Notes: a model not told the origin generated them from the letters alone. A stretch of DNA of 64,000 nt from Lysobacteraceae bacterium NML08-0793 (GCA_002798275.1 NWQR01000002.1:310001-374000); one strand, 5' to 3'. Shown: positions 46,535 through 56,634, counted from the first letter of the stretch. Numbers and translations are program-made.

Positions 46535-46757
46535 AAACGGCGGCGGTGAAGCCAAGTCGCAGCCTGTTGCTCTCATGACTGGTGCCTTTTCCCAAAAATT
46601 TATTTTTGCTGACACTTCCCTGTTTGCACCGACAGCACCACGCAGCTTGACCTTGGCTCTGTTCAAAGCCCGCCCCTCATGGCGTTTCACCCTCCTGTGC
46701 ATTCCCGGGAAAGCGGGAATGCTGTAAACAAACATATGGAAGTCAAAAGCCAGCCTG
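46535..46757. other. Intergenic region upstream of the type I secretion genes
   Basis: This 223-base gap separates the Slp gene from the HlyB-like gene. It has an AT-rich patch near 46593-46612 and a REP-like palindrome near its right end. No convincing promoter, RNA gene or short ORF could be picked out, although the start of the secretion operon must be driven from here or from read-through. Confidence 0.5.
46699..46722. repeat. REP-like palindrome (GCATTCCCG...CGGGAATGC)
   Basis: Perfect 9-bp arms GCATTCCCG and CGGGAATGC enclose GGAAAG. The sequence resembles the short dispersed palindromes with ATTCCCG/CGGGAAT arms found in many xanthomonads and neisserias. No T-run follows on either side, so it is a poor terminator. 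Confidence 0.65.
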
Positions 46758-48914
46758 ATGCCCCCCATCTCCACGATTCACCCGGAAGAATCTTCTGATC
46801 TTGCATTGCGTGGCTTGGTATTGCTTGCGCAATTTCACGGAATTGCCGCTGACGAGCAGCAGCTTTCCCATGAATTTGGCCGAACAAGCGAGCCGTTCGA
46901 TGAGCAAGCACTGTTATTGGCAGCCAAGCAATTAGGGCTGAAAGCCAAATGCCACACACACCCAACTTCGCGCATTGGCACGGCCAATTTACCGGCCTTG
47001 GTGCTGGGTACAGAAGACCAGGCACCATTCGTCATTGCCAAGATATCGGCAGATGGCGAGAAGATACTGATTCATGATTTGGCAGAACGCCGCCCCAAGA
47101 AACTCTCACGCACCGAGTTTGAAAATCGCTATACCGGCCGCCTGCTGCAAGTGGCATCACGCGCCTCGGTATTGGGTGAGCTTGCCAAGTTCGACTTCAC
47201 CTGGTTTATCCCTGCGGTAATCAAATATCGAAAACTACTTCTGGAAGTTTTCATCGTTTCGCTGTTTATCCAACTATTTGCACTGATAACGCCACTGTTT
47301 TATCAGGTGGTCATGGACAAAGTGCTGGTACACCATGCACTCACCACCTTGAACGTCATTGCCATCGGGCTTGTCAGCATTGCCGTGTTCGATGTAATCA
47401 TGAATGGCCTGCGCACCTATGTATTTGCACATACCACCAGCAAGATAGATGTCGAACTGGGAGCGCGCCTGTTTCGGCATGTACTCAATCTGCCACTGGC
47501 TTATTTCGAGTCCCGGCGTGTGGGCGATACTATCGCCCGCGTGCGCGAGCTGGAAAACATCCGCCAATTTTTGACCGGTCAGGCGCTGACATCGGTGCTG
47601 GACTTGCTGTTTACCGTGGTCTTTCTTGCAGTGATGTTTTGGTACAGCGGCTGGTTGACCTTGGTTGTGTTGCTGTCGCTACCTGTTTATGCGCTGATTT
47701 CCGGTTTTGTCACGCCTATTTTGCGTAAACGGCTGGATGAAAAATTTGCCCGTGGCGCAGACAATCAGGCGTTTCTGGTTGAAACTGTCAGCGGCATTGG
47801 TACGGTCAAGGCAATGGGGGTCAGCCCGCGTATGACCCGCAGCTGGGACAACCAACTGGCAGGCTATGTCGCGGCCAGCTTCAGGGTCAGTAAAATTGCC
47901 ACACTGGGGCAACAAGGCGTGCAGTTGACCCAGAAACTTGTCAGCGTCGCCATTCTTTATCTGGGTGCCAAGTTGGTGATTGAAAACAAGCTGACATTGG
48001 GGCAGCTAATTGCTTTCAACATGCTGGCCGGGCAAGTGGCGGCGCCCATCATCCGCCTAGCACAACTTTGGCAGGATTTTCAGCAGGTAGGCATCTCGGT
48101 TGAGCGTCTGGGCGATATTTTGAATACCCGGACAGAAATTTCCGGTAGTCGCCTAGCCTTGCCCCCAATACAGGGGCGCGTCACTTTCGAGCGCATTACT
48201 TTTCGTTACCGGCCAGATGCGCCAGAAGTCTTGCGCAATATCAGCCTAGATATACAGGCAGGCGAAGTCATCGGCATTGTTGGCCGCTCGGGCTCGGGCA
48301 AAAGCACGCTGACCAAATTGGTGCAGCGCCTGTATACGCCAGAGCGTGGACGGGTATTGGTGGATGGTCATGACCTGGCACTGGCAGACCCGGCTTGGCT
48401 GCGCCGCCAGTTGGGCGTGGTATTGCAAGAAAACTTTCTGTTCAACAAATCGGTGCGCGAAAACATCGCCCTGGCAGAACCAGGGATGCCGATTGAGCGC
48501 GTTATTCATGCCGCCAAACTGGCTGGCGCGCATGACTTCATCATGGAATTGCCAGAAGGCTACGACACCCCGGTAGGCGAACATGGCACCGGGCTTTCCG
48601 GAGGCCAGCGTCAGCGGGTAGCAATTGCCAGAGCATTGATTGCCGACCCCAAAATTCTCATTTTTGACGAAGCCACCAGTGCCTTGGACTACGAATCAGA
48701 ACATGCCGTCATGTCCAATATGCGGGCGATTTGCAAAGGTCGCACCGTACTGATTATTGCCCACCGCCTTTCCACTGTACGCCATGCCGACCGTATCGTG
48801 GTGGTGGAAAAGGGCGAAATTGTCGAATGCGGCAATCATGAAAGCCTGCTTGCCCTGCCCGATAGCCATTACGCACGCCTGTATCGCTTGCAACAGGGAG
48901 GTGGCCTACGATGA
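46758..48914 (+). CDS. Type I secretion ABC transporter (HlyB-like)
   Basis: This 718-residue inner-membrane exporter ATPase energises secretion of an RTX protein directly to the outside. It starts with a C39-like domain (residues about 10-135) that lacks the peptidase Cys: the place of the family's CG segment reads [17 protein letters not shown], as in HlyB, where the domain binds substrate. Six membrane helices follow (about 155-440), then the ATPase core with Walker [10 protein letters not shown] near 509, the signature [15 protein letters not shown] near 613 and Walker [13 protein letters not shown] near 633. hlyD-like overlaps its end by four bases. ATG 46758 lacks a clear ribosome binding site. 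Confidence 0.95.
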   Translation: MPPISTIHPEESSDLALRGLVLLAQFHGIAADEQQLSHEFGRTSEPFDEQALLLAAKQLGLKAKCHTHPTSRIGTANLPALVLGTEDQAPFVIAKISADGEKILIHDLAERRPKKLSRTEFENRYTGRLLQVASRASVLGELAKFDFTWFIPAVIKYRKLLLEVFIVSLFIQLFALITPLFYQVVMDKVLVHHALTTLNVIAIGLVSIAVFDVIMNGLRTYVFAHTTSKIDVELGARLFRHVLNLPLAYFESRRVGDTIARVRELENIRQFLTGQALTSVLDLLFTVVFLAVMFWYSGWLTLVVLLSLPVYALISGFVTPILRKRLDEKFARGADNQAFLVETVSGIGTVKAMGVSPRMTRSWDNQLAGYVAASFRVSKIATLGQQGVQLTQKLVSVAILYLGAKLVIENKLTLGQLIAFNMLAGQVAAPIIRLAQLWQDFQQVGISVERLGDILNTRTEISGSRLALPPIQGRVTFERITFRYRPDAPEVLRNISLDIQAGEVIGIVGRSGSGKSTLTKLVQRLYTPERGRVLVDGHDLALADPAWLRRQLGVVLQENFLFNKSVRENIALAEPGMPIERVIHAAKLAGAHDFIMELPEGYDTPVGEHGTGLSGGQRQRVAIARALIADPKILIFDEATSALDYESEHAVMSNMRAICKGRTVLIIAHRLSTVRHADRIVVVEKGEIVECGNHESLLALPDSHYARLYRLQQGGGLR

Positions 48915-50332
48915 AGCATATTCTTCAAGGCATGGCAGATTTTTCCCAACGATATATCCGCATTTTTCGCGCAGCATGGGCACAGCGCAAAAGCATGGAA
49001 AGCCCGGCAAGAACGCAAGACGAAATCGCCTTTTTACCCGCACATTTAGAGCTGACCGAAACCCCGGTCTCACCTGCTGCCCGCTGGACAATGCGGCTCA
49101 TCATCGCCCTGTTCTGCACCGCTTTGTTATGGGCCTGCATTGGCAAGATGGATATCGTGGCTACCGCACAAGGCAAAGTGGTCGCCAGTAGCCGTACCAA
49201 AGTGATTCAAGCGGCAGAAACCGCCATAGTCAGGCGCATCCTTGTGCAGGACGGACAAACGGTAAAAGCCGGACAACTATTGATTGAACTGGATGCCACC
49301 AGTGCCCAGGCCGATGTCAGCAAGGCTGAAGATGCCGTGCTGAATGCACGGCTCGCACAACTGCGACTGGCGGCACTGGCGGAGTCGTTCAAGACGCTTC
49401 AAAACCCACATCTGCAACAGGATGCAAGCCTGCCTACAGGCCGCTGGCAGGCTGAACAAGAGCTGGCAGAGAGCGAATATCAGGCGTTTCAACAACGCAA
49501 AGAAAACCTGCAAGCAGGCATTGCCCAGCGCCGTGCCGAAATCGCCACTATCCAGTCCATGCTCGCGCCCATGGCAGAAACCGCCCGCATTGCTCGCACC
49601 CGAGAGGCGGATTACGAAAGACTGATACAAGGCCAGTTTGTAGGGCGGCATGATTATCTGCTGCGCCAGCAAGAGCGCATTGCTGCAGAGCAAAACCTGA
49701 CAAGTCAGCAAAACCGCCTGCAAGAATCACAAGCCGCCTTGCGCGTTGTACAGGAGCAATTGGATGTACTGGTGAGCGAATACAAAGAGCAAATCCTGAT
49801 GCAACTGCGGCAGGCCAATGAGCAATTGCAGCAATACGCACCCGAAGTAAAAAAAGCCGAACAACGCGACAAACAGCTTGCATTGAGAGCGCCGGTAGAT
49901 GGCACCGTGCAACAACTGGCGATACATACCGTGGGCGGTGTGGTAACACCCGCACAGGCGTTGATGGCGATTGTGCCGCAAGATGACCCGCTGGAAATTG
50001 AAGCCACCGTACTTAATAAAGATATTGGCTTCGTCAGGGCAGGACAGAGCGCCACCATCAAAATAGAAAGCTTCCCCTATACCCGCTATGGATATCTGAC
50101 GGGGGTGGTGACATCTGTTTCCGGCGATGCTGCGCAGGACGAACACTTGGGATTGGTATTCCCGGCCAGAGTCAGGCTCATGCAAAGTGAGCTGATGATA
50201 GAAGGCAAGCCTGTCAAGATAACTCCCGGCATGAGCCTGAGCGTGGAAATCAAGACCGGAAAAAGACGATTGATTAGTTACATACTAAGCCCCTTGCAAA
50301 AAATGGGCAACGAAGCAGGAAGAGAACGGTGA
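48911..50332 (+). CDS. Type I secretion membrane-fusion protein (HlyD-like)
   Basis: This 473-residue adaptor spans from the HlyB-like transporter to an outer-membrane TolC. It has a cytoplasmic start, one helix (about 58-78, [19 protein letters not shown]), the lipoyl half [14 protein letters not shown], a long helical hairpin (about 110-300, many Gln/Glu/Ala) and ends with the barrel ([21 protein letters not shown]...[15 protein letters not shown]). The start overlaps the HlyB-like stop as ATGA. No tolC gene follows, so the outer-membrane component must be supplied from elsewhere. Confidence 0.95.
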   Translation: MKHILQGMADFSQRYIRIFRAAWAQRKSMESPARTQDEIAFLPAHLELTETPVSPAARWTMRLIIALFCTALLWACIGKMDIVATAQGKVVASSRTKVIQAAETAIVRRILVQDGQTVKAGQLLIELDATSAQADVSKAEDAVLNARLAQLRLAALAESFKTLQNPHLQQDASLPTGRWQAEQELAESEYQAFQQRKENLQAGIAQRRAEIATIQSMLAPMAETARIARTREADYERLIQGQFVGRHDYLLRQQERIAAEQNLTSQQNRLQESQAALRVVQEQLDVLVSEYKEQILMQLRQANEQLQQYAPEVKKAEQRDKQLALRAPVDGTVQQLAIHTVGGVVTPAQALMAIVPQDDPLEIEATVLNKDIGFVRAGQSATIKIESFPYTRYGYLTGVVTSVSGDAAQDEHLGLVFPARVRLMQSELMIEGKPVKITPGMSLSVEIKTGKRRLISYILSPLQKMGNEAGRER

Positions 50333-50337
50333 CGGAC

Positions 50338-50430
50338 ATGAACAAAAGAAAGTGGAGCGTCGAAGAAATCGTAAGCCCCCCAATTGCCAAACACTGCAGC
50401 AGACTCACCACCCCGATATTGATATGGTAG
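50338..50430 (+). other. Possible 30-codon mini-ORF after the HlyD-like gene
   Basis: ATG at 50338 opens 30 codons (MNKRKWSVEEIVSPPIAKHC...), ending TAG, eight bases after the HlyD-like stop. The ribosome binding site is weak. It may be a remnant or chance; I record it because it is too short for usual gene calls and fills most of the gap before the next promoter. Confidence 0.2.
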
Positions 50431-50446
50431 TATCTACTTTTATCTC
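50419..50446 (+). promoter_or_regulatory. Candidate sigma-70 promoter for the membrane-protein/RTX pair
   Basis: TTGATA (50419-50424), a 16-base spacer and TATCTC (50441-50446) lie about 50 bases before the 189-residue membrane-protein gene. AGGTGATCT precedes that gene's ATG. It would give the small protein and the RTX gene their own transcript, separate from the exporter genes. Confidence 0.4.
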
Positions 50447-50496
50447 GTTACACAAGATTGTGCCCGTCATTGGGGGGTGCATTTTTGAGGTGATCT

Positions 50497-51066
50497 ATGT
50501 ACGAAGTACGTCAACTGGATGCCACTTGGGAGAAGCCACTCAAGAAGCTTGTGATTTTCCCTGGAGCAGCCTTTATTGTTATAACTTATTTGATTGGGTT
50601 CTGGGCAGCACTTGATATCGGATTTTCCAAGTGGCTTCATGATTTTTTTTCTTCACTTGAAGATGGGGACTTCCTTTTTTACATAGCAAAAGACCTCCCC
50701 TATGCAGGATATGATAAATCAGCTTTCCTGGCTCACAACTTGACAATTGCATTTTTAGGACCATTATTATCCATGCTTTCCATTTTGTCGTGGAGAGGGG
50801 TTTTCATGCACACCAAAAATGAAAACGTCAATGCATGGAAAATATTTCTAATTAATTTTCTGATGTGCATAGCGGGAGCCGCCGGGAATCTAATGTCCAT
50901 TTATATAAACGACCACAAAACTGGGTTTTGCGGTGGCTGCGAATATAATTATCAAATATTCCCGATTATGCGCTACCTTCAATTTTTTGTAGTGGGCATT
51001 GTTATTTGTCAAATCTTCAATTCATTTTTCTTTTTAAGGAGCAAACTAAATGGCCTGCCACGATGA
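50497..51066 (+). CDS. Unrecognised four-helix membrane protein preceding the RTX gene
   Basis: I do not recognise this 189-residue product. It has about four hydrophobic segments: KLVIFPGAAFIVITYLIGF, HNLTIAFLGPLLSMLSIL, IFLINFLMCIAGAAGNLMSIY and YLQFFVVGIVICQIFNSFFFL. A loop contains TGFCGGCEYNY, a Cys-rich CGGC motif that could bind metal or form a disulphide. Its DNA is markedly AT-richer than the neighbouring secretion genes, suggesting separate origin. The last 17 bases overlap the start of the RTX gene, so the two are translationally linked. It is not HlyC (acyltransferase) in size or motifs. A chaperone, immunity or membrane partner role is only a guess from position. Confidence 0.75.
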   Translation: MYEVRQLDATWEKPLKKLVIFPGAAFIVITYLIGFWAALDIGFSKWLHDFFSSLEDGDFLFYIAKDLPYAGYDKSAFLAHNLTIAFLGPLLSMLSILSWRGVFMHTKNENVNAWKIFLINFLMCIAGAAGNLMSIYINDHKTGFCGGCEYNYQIFPIMRYLQFFVVGIVICQIFNSFFFLRSKLNGLPR

Positions 51067-54000
51067 TCTGAACAACCCCGAGTTTTTGAATAACCTTGAA
51101 AACAAGGTGAGCGAACCCGAATTGATGGATGCGCTCCGCCAGGAAATGAATCAGATTCTGGAAGCAATGGGGTCAGCCACGCGAATAAGCGAGAGCGCCG
51201 CATCAGCCGGAGCGATGATAGAGACCTTTCGCTATGCATGGGAGGTGGAGGCGCGTCGTGCAAAAGAAGATAGTGCTGCAGCGCAGAGAATGGCGGATGT
51301 GATCAGGGATTCAATGATCCGCTATAAAGCAAGAATGTCATCATCGCCTGACAGGCCTATCGCAGTCAGAGGCCTAAATAATGAAATCAATCGAGCTTTG
51401 AATAATGCAACTGTGTCTGAAGCCGTTGCAGGCTCGGCAAAGTCGAATGCAAACCTGCTTGACTTGTTTGGAAGAATGGTAGGTGGCGCCGCAGTCGTAT
51501 GGGATGCCTCTGTCAAAGCTAATCAAGGTGGCGCGTCAAAAGGAGTTGCCGCTGGAATAGCCGGTGCAATTGCATTGGGGGCGGGAATATTGGGCGGCGC
51601 ATTTGTTGCAGGACTGGGCGCACCTATTGCTTTGGCAGCTATTGGATTTGCTGGAGCTGCTGCATTTTCATACGGCGTCGGTAAATTTTCTGAATATGCC
51701 ATCAATGAAATATTTGATGCCACAGGCCTTGATGATATTATTGATGAATCATCTAATTATTGGGGCGATTACTTTTATGACAAATTGAATGATAGCTCCA
51801 AATGCAGTAACAGGAGAGGAGTGGCCGACCAGTACGACTCCGCCAAAAACTGGCTCCGTCGTTCTGACCCGTTGGTGCTGGATTTGGATGGCGATGGGAT
51901 CGAATTGGTCGCTGCCGATGGCACGGTGCTGTTTGACCATGATGGCAACCGGGTAGCCGAAGCAACCGGCTGGGTGGCGCCGGATGATGGGTTTTTGGTC
52001 ATCGACAAAAACGGCAATGGCCTGATTGATGATGGTAGCGAGTTGTTTGGCGATGGCAACCCGGATGCCTTCCACGACCCGGAAGTACAAAACACGCTCT
52101 CGGCAGGGATTCGCGCACTGCGCCGCTATGACAGCAATCAGGATGGCGTGTTTGATGCCGCCGATGCCGCCTTTGGGCAAGTCCGGGTTTGGCGTGACTT
52201 GAACCAGGATGGCGTTTCCCAAGCCAACGAGCTGTTTACACTGGCTGATGTGGGTATCCAGTCGATTAATTTGAACCCAGTTTCTACCGCCGATGCAGAT
52301 GTCGGCCATGGCAATGTGGCTGATTCCACCGGGCAGTTCACTCGTACCGATGGTAGCCACGGCAATTTTTATGACATGCTGCTGGCAAATAACCCGTTCT
52401 ATCGGCAGTTCAAGGATGAGGTCGAGCTGACGGAAACCGCCCGCGGTCTGTTGGATATTCATGGCAGTGGCGCTGTCCGGGATTTGCGCGAGGCAGCTTC
52501 ATTGGATGAAACTCTGGCAGCGATGGTGACAGGGCTGGCACCGGGCATTTCCAGAGGCGACATGTTGACGCAGGTCGATAATATCTTGCGCCGCTGGGCG
52601 AATACATCCCATATGCAGGATACTGAAACCTGGTTGCGTGAAACCCAAGGTCTCAACGGTAGCTTCCGGGTGGTTTCAAATGGCACTGATCGCACGGATT
52701 TGACCGTGATGCTTTCCGTGCTGGAGCGATTCAACGGTGGCCGCTTCTTTGCTGACCGTGGCGATGGTTACTTATGGGCAGGCAACCGGGCTTTTTCTCC
52801 GGTCGTCAAACAGGTTAATGGAGAAACCATCCGCAGCTTTGATATTGCTTTGCCACCCGGCGTTGTCAGCCTGTTGCAGCAAAGCTATGCGGCTTTGAAA
52901 AACGCCGTCTATGGCCGCCTGATACGAGATGCACGTCTTGCAGACTATATCAATGATTTTGAGATCAGCTTTGGCAGCGATGGCTTGCAGATTGATGCAA
53001 GCAAGGCTCTGCTGCGATTGAAAAACCGATATACCACTGAGCCAGGCAAGGCACTGGAGGATGCGGCTGATCTGCTGCGCCATGCGTCCGGGATGATGGG
53101 GGCTTCTACCTTGCAAATCTTGCAGCAAGTAGAGGAATGGGCAGAGCACTTGTCTGCCACCGATGCTGGCCGTGCGCTATTGAATCATGCAGGTTTTTCA
53201 AGCTTCAGCAATCATATTTCCCTGAGCGCTCTGCAAGGAGGGATGCTGGGCACGAATGCACAAGACACGATGGTCGGCCAGACCAGTCCGGATATTTTGT
53301 TGGGCGGTGCGGGTGCAGATACCGTTTATGCCGGAGATGGAAACGATATTGTTTCCGGCGGCACTGGCAAGGACCACCTGTATGGCGGCAATGGCAAGGA
53401 CATATTGTTCGGCGGTCAAGGAGATGACTATTTGTCGGGTGATGACGGCCACGACACGCTGGATGGCGGCATGGGCAATGACCAGTTGCGTGGCGGCAAA
53501 GGCGATGACCTGCTGCTGGGCAGCCAAGGTAATGACATGTTGTATGGCGATCAGGGCAATGACACCCTGATGGGCGGGGATGGCGATGATCAACTGCGCG
53601 GCGCCGAAGGCGATGACACGCTGGATGGCGGTACAGGCAATGACCAGCTTTCCGGCGGCAAGGGCAATAATCGCTACCTGTTTGGCCGCGGTGATGGGCA
53701 GGATGTCATCACCAGCGAAAATGACCCAACGGCTGGCAAGTTGAATGTCTTGGCGTTCAAGGCAGGCGTATCGGCTGCGGATATCCGCCTGCGAATTATT
53801 CGCGATAACTACGGCCAAGCCGACCTAGAAGTCTCCATTGCCGGGACGGAGGACAAAATCCTGATCAAGACGTTCACCTATCTGGATGATCCGGGCTTTG
53901 TTAGCAACCCGATACAGCAGTTTGAATTTGCCGATGGCACGGTGTGGAGTCTTTCTGAAATCAATGCCCAAGTATTGTCGGGGACGGATGAGGACGATCT

Positions 54001-56608
54001 GCTGCGCGGCACCGCAGATGATGATGTTATCAGTGGCGGATTGGGGAATGACACGTTACATGGCCGTGCGGGTAATGATCATCTGTCAGGCGGCCAAGGC
54101 AATGACCTGCTGTATGGCGATCAGGGCAATGACACCCTGATGGGCGGCGATGGCGATGATCAACTGCGCGGCGCCGAAGGCGATGACACACTGGATGGCG
54201 GTGCAGGTAATGACCAGCTTTCCGGCGGCAAAGGCAATAACCGCTACCTGTTTGGCCGTGGAGATGGGCAGGATGTCATCACCAGCGAAAATGACCCAAC
54301 GGCTGGCAAGTTGAATATCTTGGCGTTCAAGGCAGGCGTATCGGCTGCGGATATTCGTTTGCGGCTGATCCGGGATAGATGGGGACAAGCCGACTTGGAA
54401 GTCTCCATTGCCGGGACGGAGGACAAAATCCTGATCAAGACGTTTACCTATCTGGATGATCCGGGCTTTGTTAGCAACCCGATACAGCAGTTTGAATTTG
54501 CCGATGGCACGGTGTGGAGTCTTTCTGAAATCAATGCCCAAGTATTGTCGGGGACGGATGAGGACGATCTGCTGCGCGGCACCGCAGATGATGATGTTAT
54601 CAGTGGCGGATTGGGGAATGACACGTTACATGGCCGTGCGGGCAATGATCATCTGTCAGGCGGCCAAGGCAATGACCTGCTGTATGGCGATCAGGGCAAT
54701 GACACCCTGATGGGCGGCGATGGCGATGATCAACTGCGCGGCGCCGAAGGCGATGACACACTGGATGGCGGTGCAGGTAATGACCAACTTTCCGGCGGCA
54801 AGGGCAATAACCGCTACCTGTTTGGCCGTGGAGATGGGCAGGATGTCATCACCAGCGAAAATGACCCAACGGCTGGCAAGTTGAATATCTTGGCGTTCAA
54901 GGCAGGCGTATCGGCTGCGGATATTCGTTTGCGGCTGATCCGGGATAGATGGGGACAAGCCGATCTGGAAGTCTCTATTGCTGGAACGGAAGACAAAATC
55001 CTGATCAAGACGTTCACCTATCTGGATAATCCGGGATATGTCTGCAATCCGGTGCAGCAGTTTGAATTTGCCGATGGCACGGTGTGGAGTCTTTCTGAAA
55101 TCAATGCCCAAGCATTGTTGGGATCAGATGAAGACGACCTACTGCGCGGCACCGCAGATGATGATGTTGTCAGTGGCGGATTGGGAAATGACACACTCTA
55201 TGGCAATGATGGCAATGACCTGCTTAAAGGAGAAGCTGGCAACGATGCGCTATATGGCGGTGACGGCGATGACACGCTGGATGGCGGCGCAGGCAATGAC
55301 CAGCTTTTCGGCGGCAAGGGTAATAACCGCTATCTGTTTGGCCGGGGAGATGGTAAGGACACCATTATGAGTGAATCCAATCCAGCTACTGGAAAGCTCA
55401 GTACACTGGAGTTCAAGGAGGGAATAACCTTGGAAAATTTGCAACTGAGACGGATAGATTCAGGCTGGTATCAAAGTGACCTTGAAATATCCATAATCGG
55501 CACTGACGACAAAATTTTGATCAAAAATTTTTACTATCAAAACAATATGAACCATGCAGTCAACCCTGTTCAACAACTCAAGTTTGCTGATGGAACAGTG
55601 CTGAATATGGAACAAGTAAATACCTTAGTTTTGTTGGGCACCAATGAAAATGATGTATTACGCGGCACATCTACTGCCGACATTCTGCGTGGCGGCCAAG
55701 GCAACGACTCTCTGGATGGCTACAATGGTGATGATCTGCTTGAAGGTGGTACTGGCAATGATAAGCTGAATGGAGGCAATGGAAACGACACCTATATTTT
55801 TGGCCGTGGCGATGGACAAGACATCATTACGGACAATGATGCCATTGCAGGAAACTTGGACAAGCTTGTTTTTAAAAATGACATTCAAGTAGCCGATATT
55901 GAGATTGCCCGTGATGGAGATAATTTGATTCTCAAGATCAAGGGCACAGCTGATCAGGTGTGCATCAGCCAGTATTTCAATGGTGGCACGGCAGGCCGTT
56001 ACCATCTGGAAGAAATTCGTTTTGACAGCGCTCCCGATACTGTATGGCGTTGGGCGGATATCAACCAAAAACTGTTGGCCGCCCCTGCAAATTCTGCTAC
56101 ATCTTCGCCTAGGCAGGCCTCGGAAAACATTCGCCCCATGGTTGCCGTAGGTGGAGACCTGCTTACTGACGTAAAGCCAGATACAGCCATTGCTTCTGCC
56201 ACCTTGCAGCATTCAGGAATACGCCGACGTTGGTGGGATTTCCTTGTAAAGCCGCCGACTGATAGCGATGCCTTCCGTCCAGCACTGCCTCCACTTGAAA
56301 TAGGGGGTGGTGGTCAAGGGCCAATCAAATGGCCAATTTACATGCCTGGCTATCCATCGGACTGGGATAAGGACGATCCAACGTTTGCAGAGGCAACAGA
56401 GGAAACACCCGCCGCCTTGTTTGAACTGCATGAACAACCCGCTGGCGTGAATAGCTCTGAATTGCAATCGTTGATTGAAGCTATGGCTGCCTACGACACT
56501 GGCAGTGCCATGACAAGTCGTAATTTGCTGGTCGAGCCTGTTCTGCAAGACATGAGCAATCGTCATTTTCAGGCTGACACCCCCCGCAACGGTTTACAGG
56601 CGGGTTAA
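51050..56608 (+). CDS. RTX-type secreted protein with FrpC-like self-processing module
   Basis: This 1852-residue protein should be exported by the HlyB/HlyD-like pair. Residues 1-130 are helical and charged; 163-215 are a Gly/Ala-rich hydrophobic stretch, perhaps membrane-inserting. At 273-274 an Asp-Pro bond opens SDPLVLDLDGDGIELV, followed by GFLVIDKNGNGLIDDGSELFGDG and several EF-hand-like DxNxDG loops up to about residue 410. This matches the Ca2+-dependent self-processing module of Neisseria FrpC, which cleaves that Asp-Pro bond. From about residue 735 come GGxGxDxLx nonapeptides in five blocks, each followed by a beta region ending QFEFADGTVW-like. The last 170 residues lack RTX repeats and should hold the secretion signal. 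AAGGAG precedes ATG 51050. No acyltransferase gene is nearby. Confidence 0.93.
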   Translation: MACHDDLNNPEFLNNLENKVSEPELMDALRQEMNQILEAMGSATRISESAASAGAMIETFRYAWEVEARRAKEDSAAAQRMADVIRDSMIRYKARMSSSPDRPIAVRGLNNEINRALNNATVSEAVAGSAKSNANLLDLFGRMVGGAAVVWDASVKANQGGASKGVAAGIAGAIALGAGILGGAFVAGLGAPIALAAIGFAGAAAFSYGVGKFSEYAINEIFDATGLDDIIDESSNYWGDYFYDKLNDSSKCSNRRGVADQYDSAKNWLRRSDPLVLDLDGDGIELVAADGTVLFDHDGNRVAEATGWVAPDDGFLVIDKNGNGLIDDGSELFGDGNPDAFHDPEVQNTLSAGIRALRRYDSNQDGVFDAADAAFGQVRVWRDLNQDGVSQANELFTLADVGIQSINLNPVSTADADVGHGNVADSTGQFTRTDGSHGNFYDMLLANNPFYRQFKDEVELTETARGLLDIHGSGAVRDLREAASLDETLAAMVTGLAPGISRGDMLTQVDNILRRWANTSHMQDTETWLRETQGLNGSFRVVSNGTDRTDLTVMLSVLERFNGGRFFADRGDGYLWAGNRAFSPVVKQVNGETIRSFDIALPPGVVSLLQQSYAALKNAVYGRLIRDARLADYINDFEISFGSDGLQIDASKALLRLKNRYTTEPGKALEDAADLLRHASGMMGASTLQILQQVEEWAEHLSATDAGRALLNHAGFSSFSNHISLSALQGGMLGTNAQDTMVGQTSPDILLGGAGADTVYAGDGNDIVSGGTGKDHLYGGNGKDILFGGQGDDYLSGDDGHDTLDGGMGNDQLRGGKGDDLLLGSQGNDMLYGDQGNDTLMGGDGDDQLRGAEGDDTLDGGTGNDQLSGGKGNNRYLFGRGDGQDVITSENDPTAGKLNVLAFKAGVSAADIRLRIIRDNYGQADLEVSIAGTEDKILIKTFTYLDDPGFVSNPIQQFEFADGTVWSLSEINAQVLSGTDEDDLLRGTADDDVISGGLGNDTLHGRAGNDHLSGGQGNDLLYGDQGNDTLMGGDGDDQLRGAEGDDTLDGGAGNDQLSGGKGNNRYLFGRGDGQDVITSENDPTAGKLNILAFKAGVSAADIRLRLIRDRWGQADLEVSIAGTEDKILIKTFTYLDDPGFVSNPIQQFEFADGTVWSLSEINAQVLSGTDEDDLLRGTADDDVISGGLGNDTLHGRAGNDHLSGGQGNDLLYGDQGNDTLMGGDGDDQLRGAEGDDTLDGGAGNDQLSGGKGNNRYLFGRGDGQDVITSENDPTAGKLNILAFKAGVSAADIRLRLIRDRWGQADLEVSIAGTEDKILIKTFTYLDNPGYVCNPVQQFEFADGTVWSLSEINAQALLGSDEDDLLRGTADDDVVSGGLGNDTLYGNDGNDLLKGEAGNDALYGGDGDDTLDGGAGNDQLFGGKGNNRYLFGRGDGKDTIMSESNPATGKLSTLEFKEGITLENLQLRRIDSGWYQSDLEISIIGTDDKILIKNFYYQNNMNHAVNPVQQLKFADGTVLNMEQVNTLVLLGTNENDVLRGTSTADILRGGQGNDSLDGYNGDDLLEGGTGNDKLNGGNGNDTYIFGRGDGQDIITDNDAIAGNLDKLVFKNDIQVADIEIARDGDNLILKIKGTADQVCISQYFNGGTAGRYHLEEIRFDSAPDTVWRWADINQKLLAAPANSATSSPRQASENIRPMVAVGGDLLTDVKPDTAIASATLQHSGIRRRWWDFLVKPPTDSDAFRPALPPLEIGGGGQGPIKWPIYMPGYPSDWDKDDPTFAEATEETPAALFELHEQPAGVNSSELQSLIEAMAAYDTGSAMTSRNLLVEPVLQDMSNRHFQADTPRNGLQAG
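53521..55230 (+). repeat. Three near-identical 570-bp tandem units in the RTX gene
   Basis: The block beginning near 53521 recurs at about 54091 and 54661 with exact 570-base (190-codon) spacing: for example GGATGTCATCACCAGCGAAA is found at 53701, 54271 and 54841. Copies differ by only scattered bases. Two further, more diverged units follow to about 56070. Confidence 0.92.
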
Positions 56609-56634
56609 ATCTACCGTTTGTAATGCAAATGCAG

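Noticed and set aside
46735-46757. Upstream ATG at 46735 as the start of the HlyB-like protein
   Set aside because: It is out of frame with the HlyB-like reading frame (23 bases away).
53253-56070. Regular repeats that could suggest a CRISPR or other non-coding array
   Set aside because: Periodicity is in frame and encodes RTX nonapeptides; no constant-length spacers.
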